In this document: positions 27,959-39,373 of the stretch, one piece after another
How positions within the stretch are numbered: position 1 is the stretch's first letter
How the letters are laid out: every line of letters begins with the position of its first letter
Source: Tetrapyrgos nigripes
Taxonomy: Eukaryota > Basidiomycota > Agaricomycetes > Agaricales > Campanellaceae
Assembly (NCBI GenBank): GCA_013368315.1
Contig: JAACJM010000015.1
Location: 62,001 to 126,000 of the forward strand
DNA: 64,000 bases
Direction of reading: 5' to 3'
The notes under the pieces: model-generated
Told to the model about the DNA's origin: nothing
Databases searched by the model: none
The model's input: only the letters and a program-made list of their open reading frames with translations
Translations under genes and position numbers: made by a program

Positions 27959-29329
27959 CTATGGTGATCGTTCAGGTGTGTGTTGAGCAGCAGACCAGCG
28001 CTTCTCAAAGTGGGTGAAAGCATCCTCAGCTTTTCGTCGTAGCCGTGCTTCGTCATCTGCCGCCTTCTCCGCTTCCATACGTTTGCAAGTCTCTTCCTCG
28101 AGCAACGATTCCACCGCCCGAAGCTGGGATTTGGCTCGGTTGGCTTCAGCATGGGCTTGGGCGACTTGCTCAGAAAGACGCATTGACAACTGTAAAGCAT
28201 CTGAAGATTGACGACGAAGGTGCTCAATTTCGGCCTGGAGTTTGTCAATCGTACTTTCTGGACTGTCATCCAGGTCCACGAGAGTCTGGGGAAGGGCTTC
28301 ATGGTTTGGTTCTTGATGAAATGTACTGCGTGACGATATGGTAGGATAAGGTGCTAATCCAACTAATGAAGATCGGTGCTCGAAAGGATGCATGACTTCC
28401 TCTTCGCTCTCACACATGTCGTCCTCATGTGTGCGAGTAGCAGAGGGTGGTACAGAGGAAGGACATGGGCAGAAGTGGAAGTAGAAGGGGAATCATAGGG
28501 TGGGGACTGAGGCATGGGCATGGGCATGTGTGGATCTATATCATATGGCAATAATTCGTCCACTTCCGGAGACATTTTGATTTTCACAGAGACTGAAGGT
28601 GACTCTTTTCTAGGGCGACCACGACGTTTCGCAGGCGAGGTCGCAGGGTCTTTTTTGGGCTTACGTCCGCGCTTTCGTGGTCTTTTTGTACCGGGAGGTG
28701 CCAAGAGATTTACCGTCCAGTATGATCCAAATCCAGGATCAGTAACCGGCCTCGGTTGCCTCTCGAAGAGTCGATTTAAGGAAAGATGATGTCGTACAGA
28801 TTGCTGCAGTGTTATGGAGGATTAGAATCAAATAGTAGAACACGATTCGTGATCGCACCTTCCAAGTCTGGCCCGCTGACCTATAGTATGCATACTTCCC
28901 CTCCATCGCAGCATATATTTCCCGAATCGTAAGCTTTTGTTTAGGACTTCCGAGTATCGCACATCGTAATATTACAGGAAGAGTGTGTTGTGGACGTCCG
29001 TCTGTGTCGGGGAGACAAGCGAGGGTATCTGGGCAATTGGGATGGGGTTGGTGATCATTATGTGAGGGAGTCGCGTCGCCCATCGCGTCATCGGTAGCGG
29101 AATGTTCATCAGACATCTCAGTAGGAGTCAAGGGCACTTCACTAGCTTCAACGCGAGGTTCTGGATCCGGCTCAGGCGTAGAGCCCGCTTGTGAACGACG
29201 GTGGGCAGGTCGCCTTTGGCTGATAAGTGAGGTACTAGTGAGCGCCAAGACCTGGAAAGTTGTAGAGACATACTCTACGGAGCGTCTAGACCCCTCAACC
29301 GGGTTGAGCAAGTCGCTCAACTTGGCCAT
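27959..29329 (-). CDS. Forkhead transcription factor with AT-hooks and a C-terminal coiled coil
   Basis: Nuclear DNA-binding regulator. It starts [13 protein letters not shown]. The forkhead domain runs from about 29000 down to 28700: [40 protein letters not shown], then an intron, then [20 protein letters not shown] and [20 protein letters not shown] is the diagnostic recognition helix. Directly after it are two basic AT-hook-like motifs, [10 protein letters not shown] and [10 protein letters not shown]. The C-terminus (27959-28420) is a predicted coiled coil ([14 protein letters not shown]). Between about 28440 and 28480 the frame shifts by one base without a plausible intron. A missing C near 28457 would restore [19 protein letters not shown]. 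About 420 residues if repaired. Confidence 0.88.
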
Positions 29330-29517
29330 GGTGGGTGGTTCAACTTCCTCTGCGCCTTGTGGGTCCTTATTAATATTATAAGGACTACAATACCAGATCT
29401 AGAATGAGATCCCTTGGGCCTTCACACGATCTCCATACCGCCTTATCCCCAATTGGTCTTCTTTTGTGAGTCATTGGACCCATGTGTATTCTACTTTTGA
29501 TTCATTATTATTAAGTA

Positions 29518-32500
29518 CTACAGATATGAATACGTCTGAAAATCTGGTACGCTCACAGATCCCATACTATTCCCTTGCACCCAACCAAGATTGTTGTTCG
29601 AGTACGGCATCTGCGCAGCAGTCGACAGACCGTCTTGAGGATAAGGCGGTATCGACTGTGGTGGTGGTGGTGGTGGCGGCGGTGGTGCTTGAGTCAGTGG
29701 TTGGACAGTATCTTGCCCTTGTCGAGGCCACCACTCGTAGCCTGGATAATACGAAGTGGATGGTTCAACGCCAGGTATATCCAGACCCAGCATGTGAGCC
29801 ATCATTCGGGTGCTGAGATCCTGGACCCCAGCTTCGGAGGGTGCTTGTTGTAGACCCACATCCCGTTGCTCAGATACACGGAACGCTTCTCGCTGTAAAT
29901 AGTCCGAAGTTTTTTCTTGTCCGAAAGCGTCATCGGCTGCGCGTTTCGGTCTATCGGTCTTCGGAGCTTGTTGAGGAGTGTCAAACGCCATGTTTACACC
30001 ATGTAACAAATCCCAAGCTCGTGATGCACTGGGCCACAGAATCTTTTCGCAGGGGTCAGCAGCGAAACAGAGAGAAACAGTCGCATCGAAACACACCTCC
30101 ATCTCCTTCAAAGCCGTCATACACTGACGCAAACCATGAGACGCTTGCACATTAGAAGGGCGAAGAGTCACTAAATTAGAAGTTAGTGTTACTTTGCAGA
30201 GAGATCCATAAAGTTGACCGTACGCGTTAAAACATGCATGATACTGAGTACAAATCAGTCAGCGGGACATCTCCGAAGGATAATAGAAGATACTGACCCT
30301 GCGTTCAGCATATAAGAAGTCAAGAATGGCGACACACGTTTGAGTGTAAACCGTTCTCTCCACGTATTCACGATCGCGCTGACATGACTAGCAGCACCCT
30401 GAGCCAAGTCAAAGGCTTTCAGCTCTGTTGTCGATTCTCGAGAATTGAAATCGATTCTGATAGTGATGGTAAAGATGATTGTCGAGATCGTCAGAAAGGC
30501 TGTACATACCCTCGCCAGTTTGGAATGCTGAAGGGAGAAATGCGTCAGAAGATTCAATAATTCGGTCAGAGTCATATATACGCACAACGCCCTATTGAGA
30601 AGTAGGACAGTACCCCAATACCTTACGTGGAGGAATAGCACATGTGGCATCGGAATAGTCCGTTTACTTGTGAGATCACATCGTAGACAGTCCGGTAGGC
30701 TCAGGTACCACTGGTCTAACTGCGTTTCTAAAGAAGAAAATACTGCCCTGCGCGAGCCATTAGGCCGCACTGGATAGATCTTGGTAATAATGTTGCCCAG
30801 TATGACCGCTATGATGATGATCAGCGACTGTCAATGCACAGATGTCAATGCATGGAAATTATACTCACACAAAGAGGCGGTTAGCGCGGAAGCAAGTCAG
30901 GACTTTGCCAGGTATAGGAGGGTAGGTCACGTCCAACACTTGACTACGCATAGGCTGCCAGATCTCCTCGTCTTCCTGTGTCGCAGTGAAAAGTAAGTCG
31001 ATGAAAGATGGGGTTGTCATCGAATCAATTACCTCGTGAAGATCCGGTAGAGGTGTATCAAAATCCTCTTCCCGAATGAAGATCGGACGACCTAAAAGAT
31101 CATGAGCAGACTTCCTGACATTTACAATATACAATCCCATACCCATATAAACAGACCCATATCTTTGGTTACATTCGTGAGTTGGAGGTTTTCGGGGCGC
31201 AGGGAATACCGACTTCTTACCTATCAGCTAGACAGCATATCCACCAAATCTGTCTGCGAGTTTGCAACTCAGCTTTGGAGAACAAATCATGGCCATGATG
31301 CTTCCAAGCTTCTGCGTTTCTATTCAGGCCTAAATCAATAGCCTAGAGACAAAGCTGCTTTCAGCAAGGCCAACTTAGAATGATTGGTTATATTATGACA
31401 TACCATCCGTATCGCCATACCTGCACATACAATGGTCAACGTTATCAACCAGTATTTCAAATTAATTCGTACCGATGTATATCCACCCTTGCTCCATGCT
31501 ACCGATACCAAACTCTCTATAGCCTAGTAATAACAGGGATTGTACGGTGAACGGACGTGAGCGGTCAAATATTTGGGCTGATTGAAATAATCGTCAATAA
31601 GGATTTCCTGTACTATTATGTATATGCATACGTACTCAGTATATGTCGGGCTTTCTCCATGTATTCGCACCCAGCTTCCCACATCTTCCCGTTTGAAGCG
31701 GAGGGTGCATCGTCAGAGAACCGAGCTGTTATGGCAAACATAGTGAGGAGGAGAAGATTGGTGACTTTTTGAGAAGATTCAGGTTTGGGTGATGACGACG
31801 TTGACGAAGGTGTTCGCCCGCTACAGGACAACGAATGAGATCTCGAGAGCTTGCCGGAGAAGATATACACACCCTTGTAGCTTTCTGCTCAATCAACCTC
31901 ATTCAGAGCGGGCTGCAAAGGACGTGGTAGATTGCGCACCGTGAGTTGTACTCTGACAAGAATCTACTTTTATGGATGACCGGGAAGACTGGATGTATAT
32001 AGGTGAAGTATAGGTCCACCAAGTGATCTTGAACATGTATTGGAGGCATTTCAACAGGAATATCGTCTTCTTGGATGACGTGGGCAGCACGATCCCGAGA
32101 TGGAGGCCAGACTCTTGCCATGGGCAATTTCCTATTCGGAATTCGGTGTTAGCACACATAATGTCAATTCCAGGAACGCCACCAACCATATTCCTCCTTC
32201 TTTTCGATCATCCGTTCGGTTGTTCTTGCTGAGTAAATGTAGTCCGCTGGTTTTGCCGTGGTATCGTATCTGTTGGACCATGTCAGATGGTATTAAGGCG
32301 GAAGGAGAAGTGAGTCTACCTCTTGATTCTCAGTCAATGACAACTCCCCCATTGCCTCCGTGGGATCTTTCATTGAGTCATGGTCTTCAGAATCTGTAGA
32401 TAGCTGCAAGTGAGAGCATGACTCAATGACAAACTGATGCAAGTTTACCTGAGGCTTGATCGAAAGTATACATGTTATTCCAATCAGGGTGCGTAGGAGA

Positions 32501-33443
32501 TTCGGAGTCGAGGCGACGTCTTTGAGAGGAGGAGGACCCGGGAGCAAAAAAGGAAGATGGGGAAGAAGAGTGTGAACTAGAAGCTAGACGATGTGAGAGG
32601 CTGTCTTGCCACTCTTGCGTCGGTACCACAGACAGTCCTCGATCTGTAAGACCATGTAAACAGGCAGCCACATACGACAACAACATAAATCCCTCATACC
32701 TTGTAACGACGAAACTTTTTCGCGGGATACCCTCGATTGTCTTCTGGAACGAGATTGCTCGCGTCCAGAGCTGGAAGGCCCATTACTTCGTAATACAGAA
32801 GCAAAGAAATCCTCCTTGGTAGCCCCTTGGGGCTGATAACGTCTTCCTGCTGGGCCCTGAAGCTCGGTAAGATAAACCATTAGGGTACACGATAAGGGTA
32901 GCGCGAGCGCACATATGGCCCCATATCCACTCTAGCCAGAATTTCACGAGCTAATTCATCTTGCCGCAAGTCTGCAACAACACTTCGGACTCTTGGATCG
33001 GTGCACTGAAGGATAGCACCTAGGAGGGATTCGACTTGATGCCATCTTTGCTCAATAGCATGTATGTAGCCTTTCGGTGGACCGCGTTTATAACTTGGTC
33101 CTGTAATGAGTATGAGGAGAGGAATGCCTAGAGACAGCGACCGCGTAAAATACCTAAAAATGTACAGGCTTCCAGAAAGCGTTAGTAATGCGACAACCAC
33201 AAAGACAACGGAACTCACCTGTCCCAGCCAGTGCGCAGCTTTTGCAAGGGGTTCCTTCGTCTCCACTGCTTCTTTCGCATTTGCTTTTAGTCTTTCTACA
33301 TTGGTCGCAAGCTGGAAACAAATTGAGAGAACGAAGGACGGGACAGGGACAGAAGTAGTACCTCGACTGCTCCGTTTCCTAGAGGCAGTTTGGACGTCAG
33401 GAGCTTCATTGTCGTCGGAGGGGTCGGAGTCGTGCCAATTCAT
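29518..33443 (-). CDS. Zn2Cys6 transcription factor, XlnR-like
   Basis: Fungal binuclear zinc-cluster regulator with a Fungal_trans middle domain, closest in layout to the XlnR-like group that controls plant-cell-wall sugar use. Starts MNWHDSDPSDD. The cluster ACDQCRKTKSKCE...TPCKSCALAGTACTF follows C-X2-C-X6-C-X10-C-X2-C-X6-C. It is split over three exons, and the sixth Cys sits in a 15-nt micro-exon (33154-33168). The linker GPSYKRGPPKGYIHAIEQRW and a coiled-coil dimerisation helix follow. The middle region has HLVDLYFTYIHPVFPVIHKS near 31980-32060 and AVFSSLETQLDQWYLSLPD near 30670-30750. There are many short introns, and exon edges in the second half are approximate. The tail is Pro-rich with a run of nine prolines near 29660-29690. 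Target genes cannot be read from sequence. Confidence 0.88.
33154..33168 (-). other. 15-nt micro-exon carrying the sixth zinc-cluster Cys
   Basis: Flanked by introns 33169-33218 (50 nt, with a TTACTAAC branch site) and 33101-33153 (53 nt). It reads CC TGT ACA TTT TTA G, adding ACTFL between LAGT and GPSYKRG. Without it the zinc cluster has only five cysteines. Confidence 0.85.
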
Positions 33444-33839
33444 GATGGGAGGGTGGTAGTCAGGATTTGCAATAGAACTTGTCCGTCCTGTCGTTTCGGT
33501 TATATTTCAAGCTTAAGAAGGATTTGTGTCATCATGCGGTTAGGTAATCCGCCGGCCAATAGGACCGATTGCGGATAAGTAATACATTGTATACTCGGCT
33601 GTTCGGAGTTCCTTGACTAGCTCCGAACGGGAAATGATGCAAAAAGTACCTAGTACTAGTGTAGTCACCGTCATGCGAAAGCTCATAACTACCAAGCAAT
33701 AACGCCCACTGTATGTCGCAGCAATTTCTTTGAGATTCTCTACTATGAATAGAATACACCGATTCTTGCAAAAAAGATTGTCCAGCGATACGTAACTTTT
33801 GTTATACGCGAGATCCGATATGATTCATAGCGATCGACA
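33444..33839. other. Intergenic stretch between NIPSNAP 3' end and the Zn2Cys6 gene 5' end
   Basis: About 395 bp. It is the probable promoter of the zinc-cluster factor on the reverse strand. No gene is supported. Confidence 0.5.
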
Positions 33840-35110
33840 TCACTTGAGAGGACTGAACGACAAAGGTGACAGAACGAATGAATCCATATATTTTGCCAGT
33901 TGCGATGTCTAGCGGCATGTCAAGGTCTATTCAGCTGGGACCAGGCAAAAAACAACGAACCTTGTCCACAGTCTCTGCCCAACCATCGATCTGCCATGCC
34001 TGTTCACGCGTTTCCTTTCGCGACTCCAGATTACTGAGCGGACAGTCGACGACCGTGGTGAGAAATGCAAATGAAATTTCAGACATTACTCACCTATATT
34101 GCCACATGTGGTGCACTTGATGGAGCCGCCCAACTTGCGAAAACCAAGCACCAACGGGGGCTACAAATTTTCTTCTTGCTTCGATACCTCTCCTCCTATA
34201 GCGTCATATCAGCGGATGCTGAGGTAGTAGGTCGTGAGGTCGTTCTTACCAGGTGTGCTCCCACTCCAAAAGGGTGCCTGGAACGAGCTGGTAAGTCCTC
34301 AACTCGAAAATACCGCCTTGGGCATGAGGTGGAGCCGTAGGCAGAAATGCAAATTCTTGATTGAGCTGGAGAGTTCGGGAATTGACGTAGGGTAACATGT
34401 CTTCAAACGCTTTCCAGTGCTAAAGTACCTTATAGAATTTCAAACATAGAGGTCATCATCCACGACATACCTCCGAAGTCCGAATCAATTGCGTAGTCTT
34501 GTCATAGCCGCCGTAGTTCTCGTACTCCAAAATATGGAAAAAGGCATCTTGCTCTCCAACAACTGTCTCCCAGCTTCCCGTCAATTTGACGTGTAATTTG
34601 GGGTCGTCCTTGATGCCGACGTAGTACCTCTCACTGAATTTGTTAAGCGAAGGGGATCTGGAATGAGCATGGAGCATACGCACGCAGCCTCCTGATATTC
34701 TTTCCTTTTGTCAGGCTTCACGCGATGAACTTAAGTCGTTGAGACGCCTCGTCAAGCTGTGGATAGTCTGATATCCAACCGACAACTCACCCTCAAATCC
34801 ATGAACGTATTTGCCGCGCCCTACTAGCCGTGAATGCTTCGTGTGACGATGAGGTTTACAGCAAGTCTAGCAATAGGAGGAAGTTACCTACAGAACATGT
34901 AAGTTAAGGTAGTGTTCGAAATGTTGCAAGACTTACCTGCTGAACCTCTATCTCGCCAGCTTTCTTGGCCTCCGGTGAGCCATGCAACAGAGACTGTCAC
35001 GCGTTGAATTGACGTCCAGACAATGAGTGAATGAGCGAGCGCACCTGGACGGAAATTGCTCTTCTGGAGAATGAAGGAATGAACTTGCTAGTGGGTACAC
35101 GCAGCATCAT
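33840..35110 (-). CDS. NIPSNAP family protein (mitochondrial)
   Basis: Conserved mitochondrial protein of two dimeric alpha-beta barrel (NIPSNAP) domains; in animals it marks damaged mitochondria for autophagy. The start MMLRVPTSKFIPSFSRR at 35110 is a basic, Ser-rich presequence without acids. The gene is broken by many introns (seven or so). Readable blocks include KLTGSWETVVGEQDAFFHIL and YENYGGYDKTTQLIRTSE (34480-34600), HWKAFEDMLPYVNSRTLQLN, EFAFLPTAPPHAQGGIFELR, SRKETREQAWQIDGWAETVD and the end FVLSPLSFSPLK with its stop at 33840-33842. The early exons are joined from short pieces, so their edges are uncertain. Family assignment is strong from the GYDKT and APPHAQGGIFELR blocks. Confidence 0.87.
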
Positions 35111-35277
35111 GGATGATTAGAGAGGAGTATGCTTGTAATGGTTGGAGAGAATGAAACGTTGACGATGGCCGCGCGTGTGACCAAACCCCGCATAAACCCC
35201 ACAGCTGAATTAGCTATGCTACCACTTTGTACATGCACAGTAACTATCTAAGCTCTCTTCGTCCACGAATCCATAAT

Positions 35278-36986
35278 TCATGTATACAAAATCGTTTCGG
35301 GGTATCTATATGGAAAGTCAGGCGGAATTTCGAGATTGCTATTGAAGCAGCTTGGATGTGACATTCGTGCAAAGTTTGGGAAGATCCTTGGAAGACTGAG
35401 GTACAGTAGACCTTCTCTGTCAAAGAAACCTGCAGTTTCCATGAGCAATGATCGCGCTCTGGTATTCACACAATACCTCACCCATTGACCGTTAATGAAG
35501 TTGACTTCAAACTTCCACCCCTTCATAATCACTTCGGGGCTGTCGGTCAAAATAACCAGTTCAGTGCTATCCCATGGCTGAGGTGCCGGGTTCAGGAGGT
35601 CGTAGAGAAGAAAGTCATCCTTTTTAGCTGAAGCACACAAGTGTCATTGTCCATGATACAGGTCACAAAGTTGTCCTTACCTGCGGAAGTACAAAATGCA
35701 GTGACCGGATTACCGTCAACTGCATGAGAGAGTGGCTTGTTAAGGAATTCTCTTGTAGAATCCCCCAAACTTCTAAGATTACGGGCCTCTAACCCTAAAA
35801 GTTCAGTGACAGACGAAGCATCGAACTGCGTATTGCCACCGGGGAGAAGAGAGATGGATGTTTCCAGGACGCAGGGACAGCCTAGACACGGGGCTCGACC
35901 GATCCACGCAGAAGAGCTTTCTTCTAATATCAAATAAGGCGGATCACTGCCGCCGATGCAAGGAGGCTGCGAACAATCGAATATTTGCTGAAGCATGTGC
36001 GTAGCGCGCATCTATGACAAGTCCTCGCGTTAATCGATTTAACACTGTACGCCAATCAAATACTCACAATATGCCTTCGATTCCTTTCATTCCCTTCTTC
36101 GCCAACAGTAAATGGTTGTCCTCCACCAAGCTCAATGCCTTGATCAAACCAGATTTCAGGAAACGTATTGGACAACAAAGTGAAATAGTTGTCTGCCATT
36201 TTGAGTTCTTCTACAGAGGCGTTGAGAAGGTTTAATAGTGAGAGGAACTGTACTGCATGATTCCTCTGAATGATAGCGCCGTGTCCAAGCCATGCAAACC
36301 CTGTGTGGATCTTGGAATCGACACGTATTCGTTTCAGATGACTGGAAAGCGCTTCATGGGGTGGTAAGAGGTGTATACCGGCTTCATGCTCCAAGGAATA
36401 GCGCGATCTCAGAGCAGAGAGAACTTCAGGAAGAATAAAATAGTCATCATCCTTCATATAATTACTATCAGCATTCTATCCAGGATCTACGCAGACAGTA
36501 CTCACCTGGATGAAACAAAAGGGCGTGGTAGCTTCAGTACAGGCTATGAACCTTGCTTGAAAATACAAATTAGACGGAGAGTTGTATATCCTCAGTTTGT
36601 TTTCAGGACAGAGAGGAAAATCCTGTAGAAAATGTCTCGGTGCTGAGTACCTCAAGAAAAAGCTATTAATGGCAGACTTGTCGAGACAACTGGTTTGGGC
36701 TGTTATTCCAAATGTACACCAAAGCAATAGTATCTTCAAGAAGAGAATCGGTACACAAGGAAGATGCAATCCTTATGACATTGGGTTTTCTGGACCAGTT
36801 GAGAATAACAGCAGTAGTATCGGCGACGCGATTCTTGGTTTGCGAGTCTACGGAGAAACGAATGAGAGAGGGATCGGCGGGAACCAAGTAAGTCGCAGGC
36901 AAAGATGTATTTTCGTTGCTTGGAGATCTAGCATAAAAGAGGATAGCAAGTAGAAGGGCTACACAGGACAAGAGCGTCCGCAACAT
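35278..36986 (-). CDS. Type II membrane protein, putative glycosyltransferase
   Basis: Function is not firmly recognised. The product starts MLRTLLSCVALLLAILFYAR, a short cytosolic end plus one signal anchor, as in Golgi glycosyltransferases. After it, DTTAVILNWSRKPNVIRIAS resembles the first strand of GT-A enzymes such as GT64. A candidate DXD metal motif occurs in MKDDDYFILPEVLS (near 36430). Later blocks are FAWLGHGAIIQRNHAVQFL, a Cys-rich loop with GCPCVLET, and a C-terminal region with WKFEVNFINGQWVRYC. Several introns of about 50-60 nt; roughly 500 residues. It is divergent from the ERI1-type gene with 86 bp between start codons. A non-catalytic secretory protein is an alternative. Confidence 0.6.
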
Positions 36987-37072
36987 GAGGAAAAGAAGCG
37001 AAGCGGCCTGTCACAATTTGTTTTCTGCCAGTCTGAGTTTGCAGCAATGAACTGAGGCTTCCTCTTGTTCCA

Positions 37073-38447
37073 ATGTCCTACTTGCCAGAAGACACGACTT
37101 TCTACGCTTCGATCATTTTGCTCCTCACTTTTCTCGTTATGCTGGCTCTTTATCGACCTCATTTGCGCCCCTTCTTATCTCGAACCCCTCGACCCACTAT
37201 CAGTCACACTTCCCCTGGGAACACTAAATCAACAAAGCGAAATTTGCACCCCATCTTTCAGACTGTCGCTGAATATCTGCCCTGGGCCAATGTTGAGAAG
37301 GTAGCACCGAACGATACCCCTGGCAAACTTAAACCTGCACCAGCACCTGCAAATACGCCTGCAAATAAGATACTTCAACCATTCGATGCCTTCCTCGTTT
37401 TGGACTTTGAGGGGACATGTACAGAAACTTCATCATTTGATTATCCCAATGAACTCATCGTACGTCCATCCTAATCTTCCGTGTTCACTATGCGTTCTGA
37501 ACCTTTGAACAACCAAGGAATTTCCAGTAATTCTGATGCGCTGGAAGGACAAGGATAGTTCTGGAAAAGCTAGTGAACTCGTCGTTGTTGATCAGTTTCA
37601 TTCATTTATTCGGCCTACTTGGAAGCCCAAATTAACAGAGTTTTGTACGAAGCTGACGGGGATTACTCAGGTGTGTCATGCCTTTCGTTCCATTTGCTCT
37701 TCCTCACGACTGCAACAGTATCAAGTAGACATAGCTCCGGATTTCTTTTCTGTGCTACTCCTTGTTCGGGCTTTCCTCGTTAAACACGATCTTATCGACT
37801 CGCTAACCGGGCATGCAAAAACGCGCTTCTCCTGGTGTCAAGATGGTCCTTGGGTAGAATTCTCATAATTCCAACGCTCCTTCAAACACACCTGATCATT
37901 TATTCAAAGGATCTAGGGGATTTGCTCACCAAGCAATGTTTTCACTCCCGGGTGTGTGTTGAATACGTCGTCAACTTTATTCACGTTCGCTGACATGATG
38001 CTCGCAGTTAGATCCTCCAAAATGGCTGCAAAATAATATCATAGACGTCAGGCGAATGGTCAAGTTATGGATGGCAGAGAAAACAGTGAGTTACAGTCAC
38101 TGCAGGCTTTCCAGTCATATCAGTACTGATAACTTCCTGAAGGGTCAACCACCGGGCCCTGTCGGTCTTAACATAGAAGGTCAGCTTGCTGTGCTGGATT
38201 TGAAATTCGAGGGGCGTCTGCATTCTGGGCTGGATGTCAGTCGGTCTCGTTGTTAACGCTACCATGTCACTAATGTCGATACTTGCAGGATACCAAAAAC
38301 ATATCCAGGATAGTCGCTGAATTAGCACGGAGGGGTTTGCAGCTCCAGCCCAATTTGAGGGTAACGCCTCGAAAGCGATTTGGATGGATGGGAAAATCTG
38401 GACGTGTTCTCGAAGACCGCATCAAGGATTCAAAATTTAAACGATGA
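37073..38447 (+). CDS. ERI1-type 3'-5' exoribonuclease (DEDDh) with N-terminal membrane segment
   Basis: Member of the ERI1/3'hExo family that trims structured RNA ends (histone mRNA stem-loop, 5.8S rRNA, small RNAs). Motifs: exo I in FLVLDFEGTCTE (37390-37430) followed by FDYPNELIEFPVI across an intron; DQFHSFIRPTWKPKLTEFCT and KLTGITQ; exo II-type SWCQDGPWDLGDLLTKQCF; DVRRMVKLWMAEK; and exo III LHSGLDDTKNISRIVAEL with the His and last Asp. All four acids and the His are visible. It ends IKDSKFKR. Unusually, the N-terminus has one hydrophobic segment, ASIILLLTFLVMLALY, before a disordered linker. The gene is convergent with the mutarotase gene (65 bp between stops). No SAP domain is seen. 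Confidence 0.88.
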
Positions 38448-38512
38448 CCATACATAATCCGTTAATGCTCCTGAAGCATTGATTTCGACTGGACGAGGAC
38501 TCTCCATGCCGT

Positions 38513-39050
38513 TCAGGGTTTTCCCTCAAACCGGAATACCTCCTCCAACTCCTGTTCATTCATCATTTGATCGTTGGTCATGAGCAGGAAGGCAGAATCG
38601 ATGACTACTCACCGTCCACCATGGCACTTCTTTCCCACTTCCCTGCGCACCTTCCACGAAACTCTCCTGCATACCATCCGTCACAGCCCACCACTTCTGC
38701 GTCTCGGGGTCCTCTGCAACCTTCTTCATATCTGCTTCGTAATCAGTGCCCGTGTATTTCATCGTTGCGATGAGGAGTTGAATTGGACGGTAGTAGTGAA
38801 TAGAGTAATCGACGATGTGAGCTCTCTCGAGCGCAGCCAGAACCCCTAAAACTGCTTTTAGTCTCAAAAAGATCGCGATGAAGCGAACTTACCTGGCCAG
38901 ACGGAGGCATGGATGTTACGGTATTCGGCTTCGGCTTCTGGCTTTAACTATGAGGATGTGTAGAAAGGACTTGAGCGATTTCTTCGACGGTGTATGATAG
39001 ACAGACCTTGATGATTTGACAGACTCTCTTAGAGTGAGGCGCGGACATGG
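38513..39050 (-). CDS. L-rhamnose mutarotase (RhaM/DUF718 family)
   Basis: Small dimeric alpha-beta barrel enzyme that interconverts anomers of L-rhamnose. Exons on the reverse strand: MSAPHSKRVCQIIK from 39050, an intron (GTCTGT...CATAG), LKPEAEAEYRNIHASVWP, an intron, then the main exon with VLAALERAHIVDYSIHYY, YRPIQLLIATMKYTGTDYEA and KWWAVTDGMQ. The short last exon is ELEEVFRFEGKP, stop at 38513-38515. The Trp-Trp pair and the His in IHYY fit the family active site. About 120 residues, close to the bacterial length. It suggests the fungus can use rhamnose from pectin, although no other rhamnose gene is in this window. Confidence 0.9.
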
Positions 39051-39373
39051 CGGTGAGGCAAAGAGACTTTCTTGCCCCTCGTAGCACTCTCTTCGACTAA
39101 TTATGCGGCCCGGTAGTGGGATCGCGTTTCGCCCCGAGTTCTCGTGATGACTTCGACGATTGCCTGAAAACAGACAGGACAAGACAAGTTGTATTTTTAA
39201 TTGTTGTACAGTACAGAGTCCTGATACTAATTAACAAATAATGCGTGTTACTACTCCCTACAGTGCATGATCGTGAAAGTTCTAACGAGACACAAAAAAT
39301 GGAGACAACATCATAGAGGATAAATAGAGAAGACTGGAGGGAAACTCTATCCGAATAGTAGTACACGCTGGAA

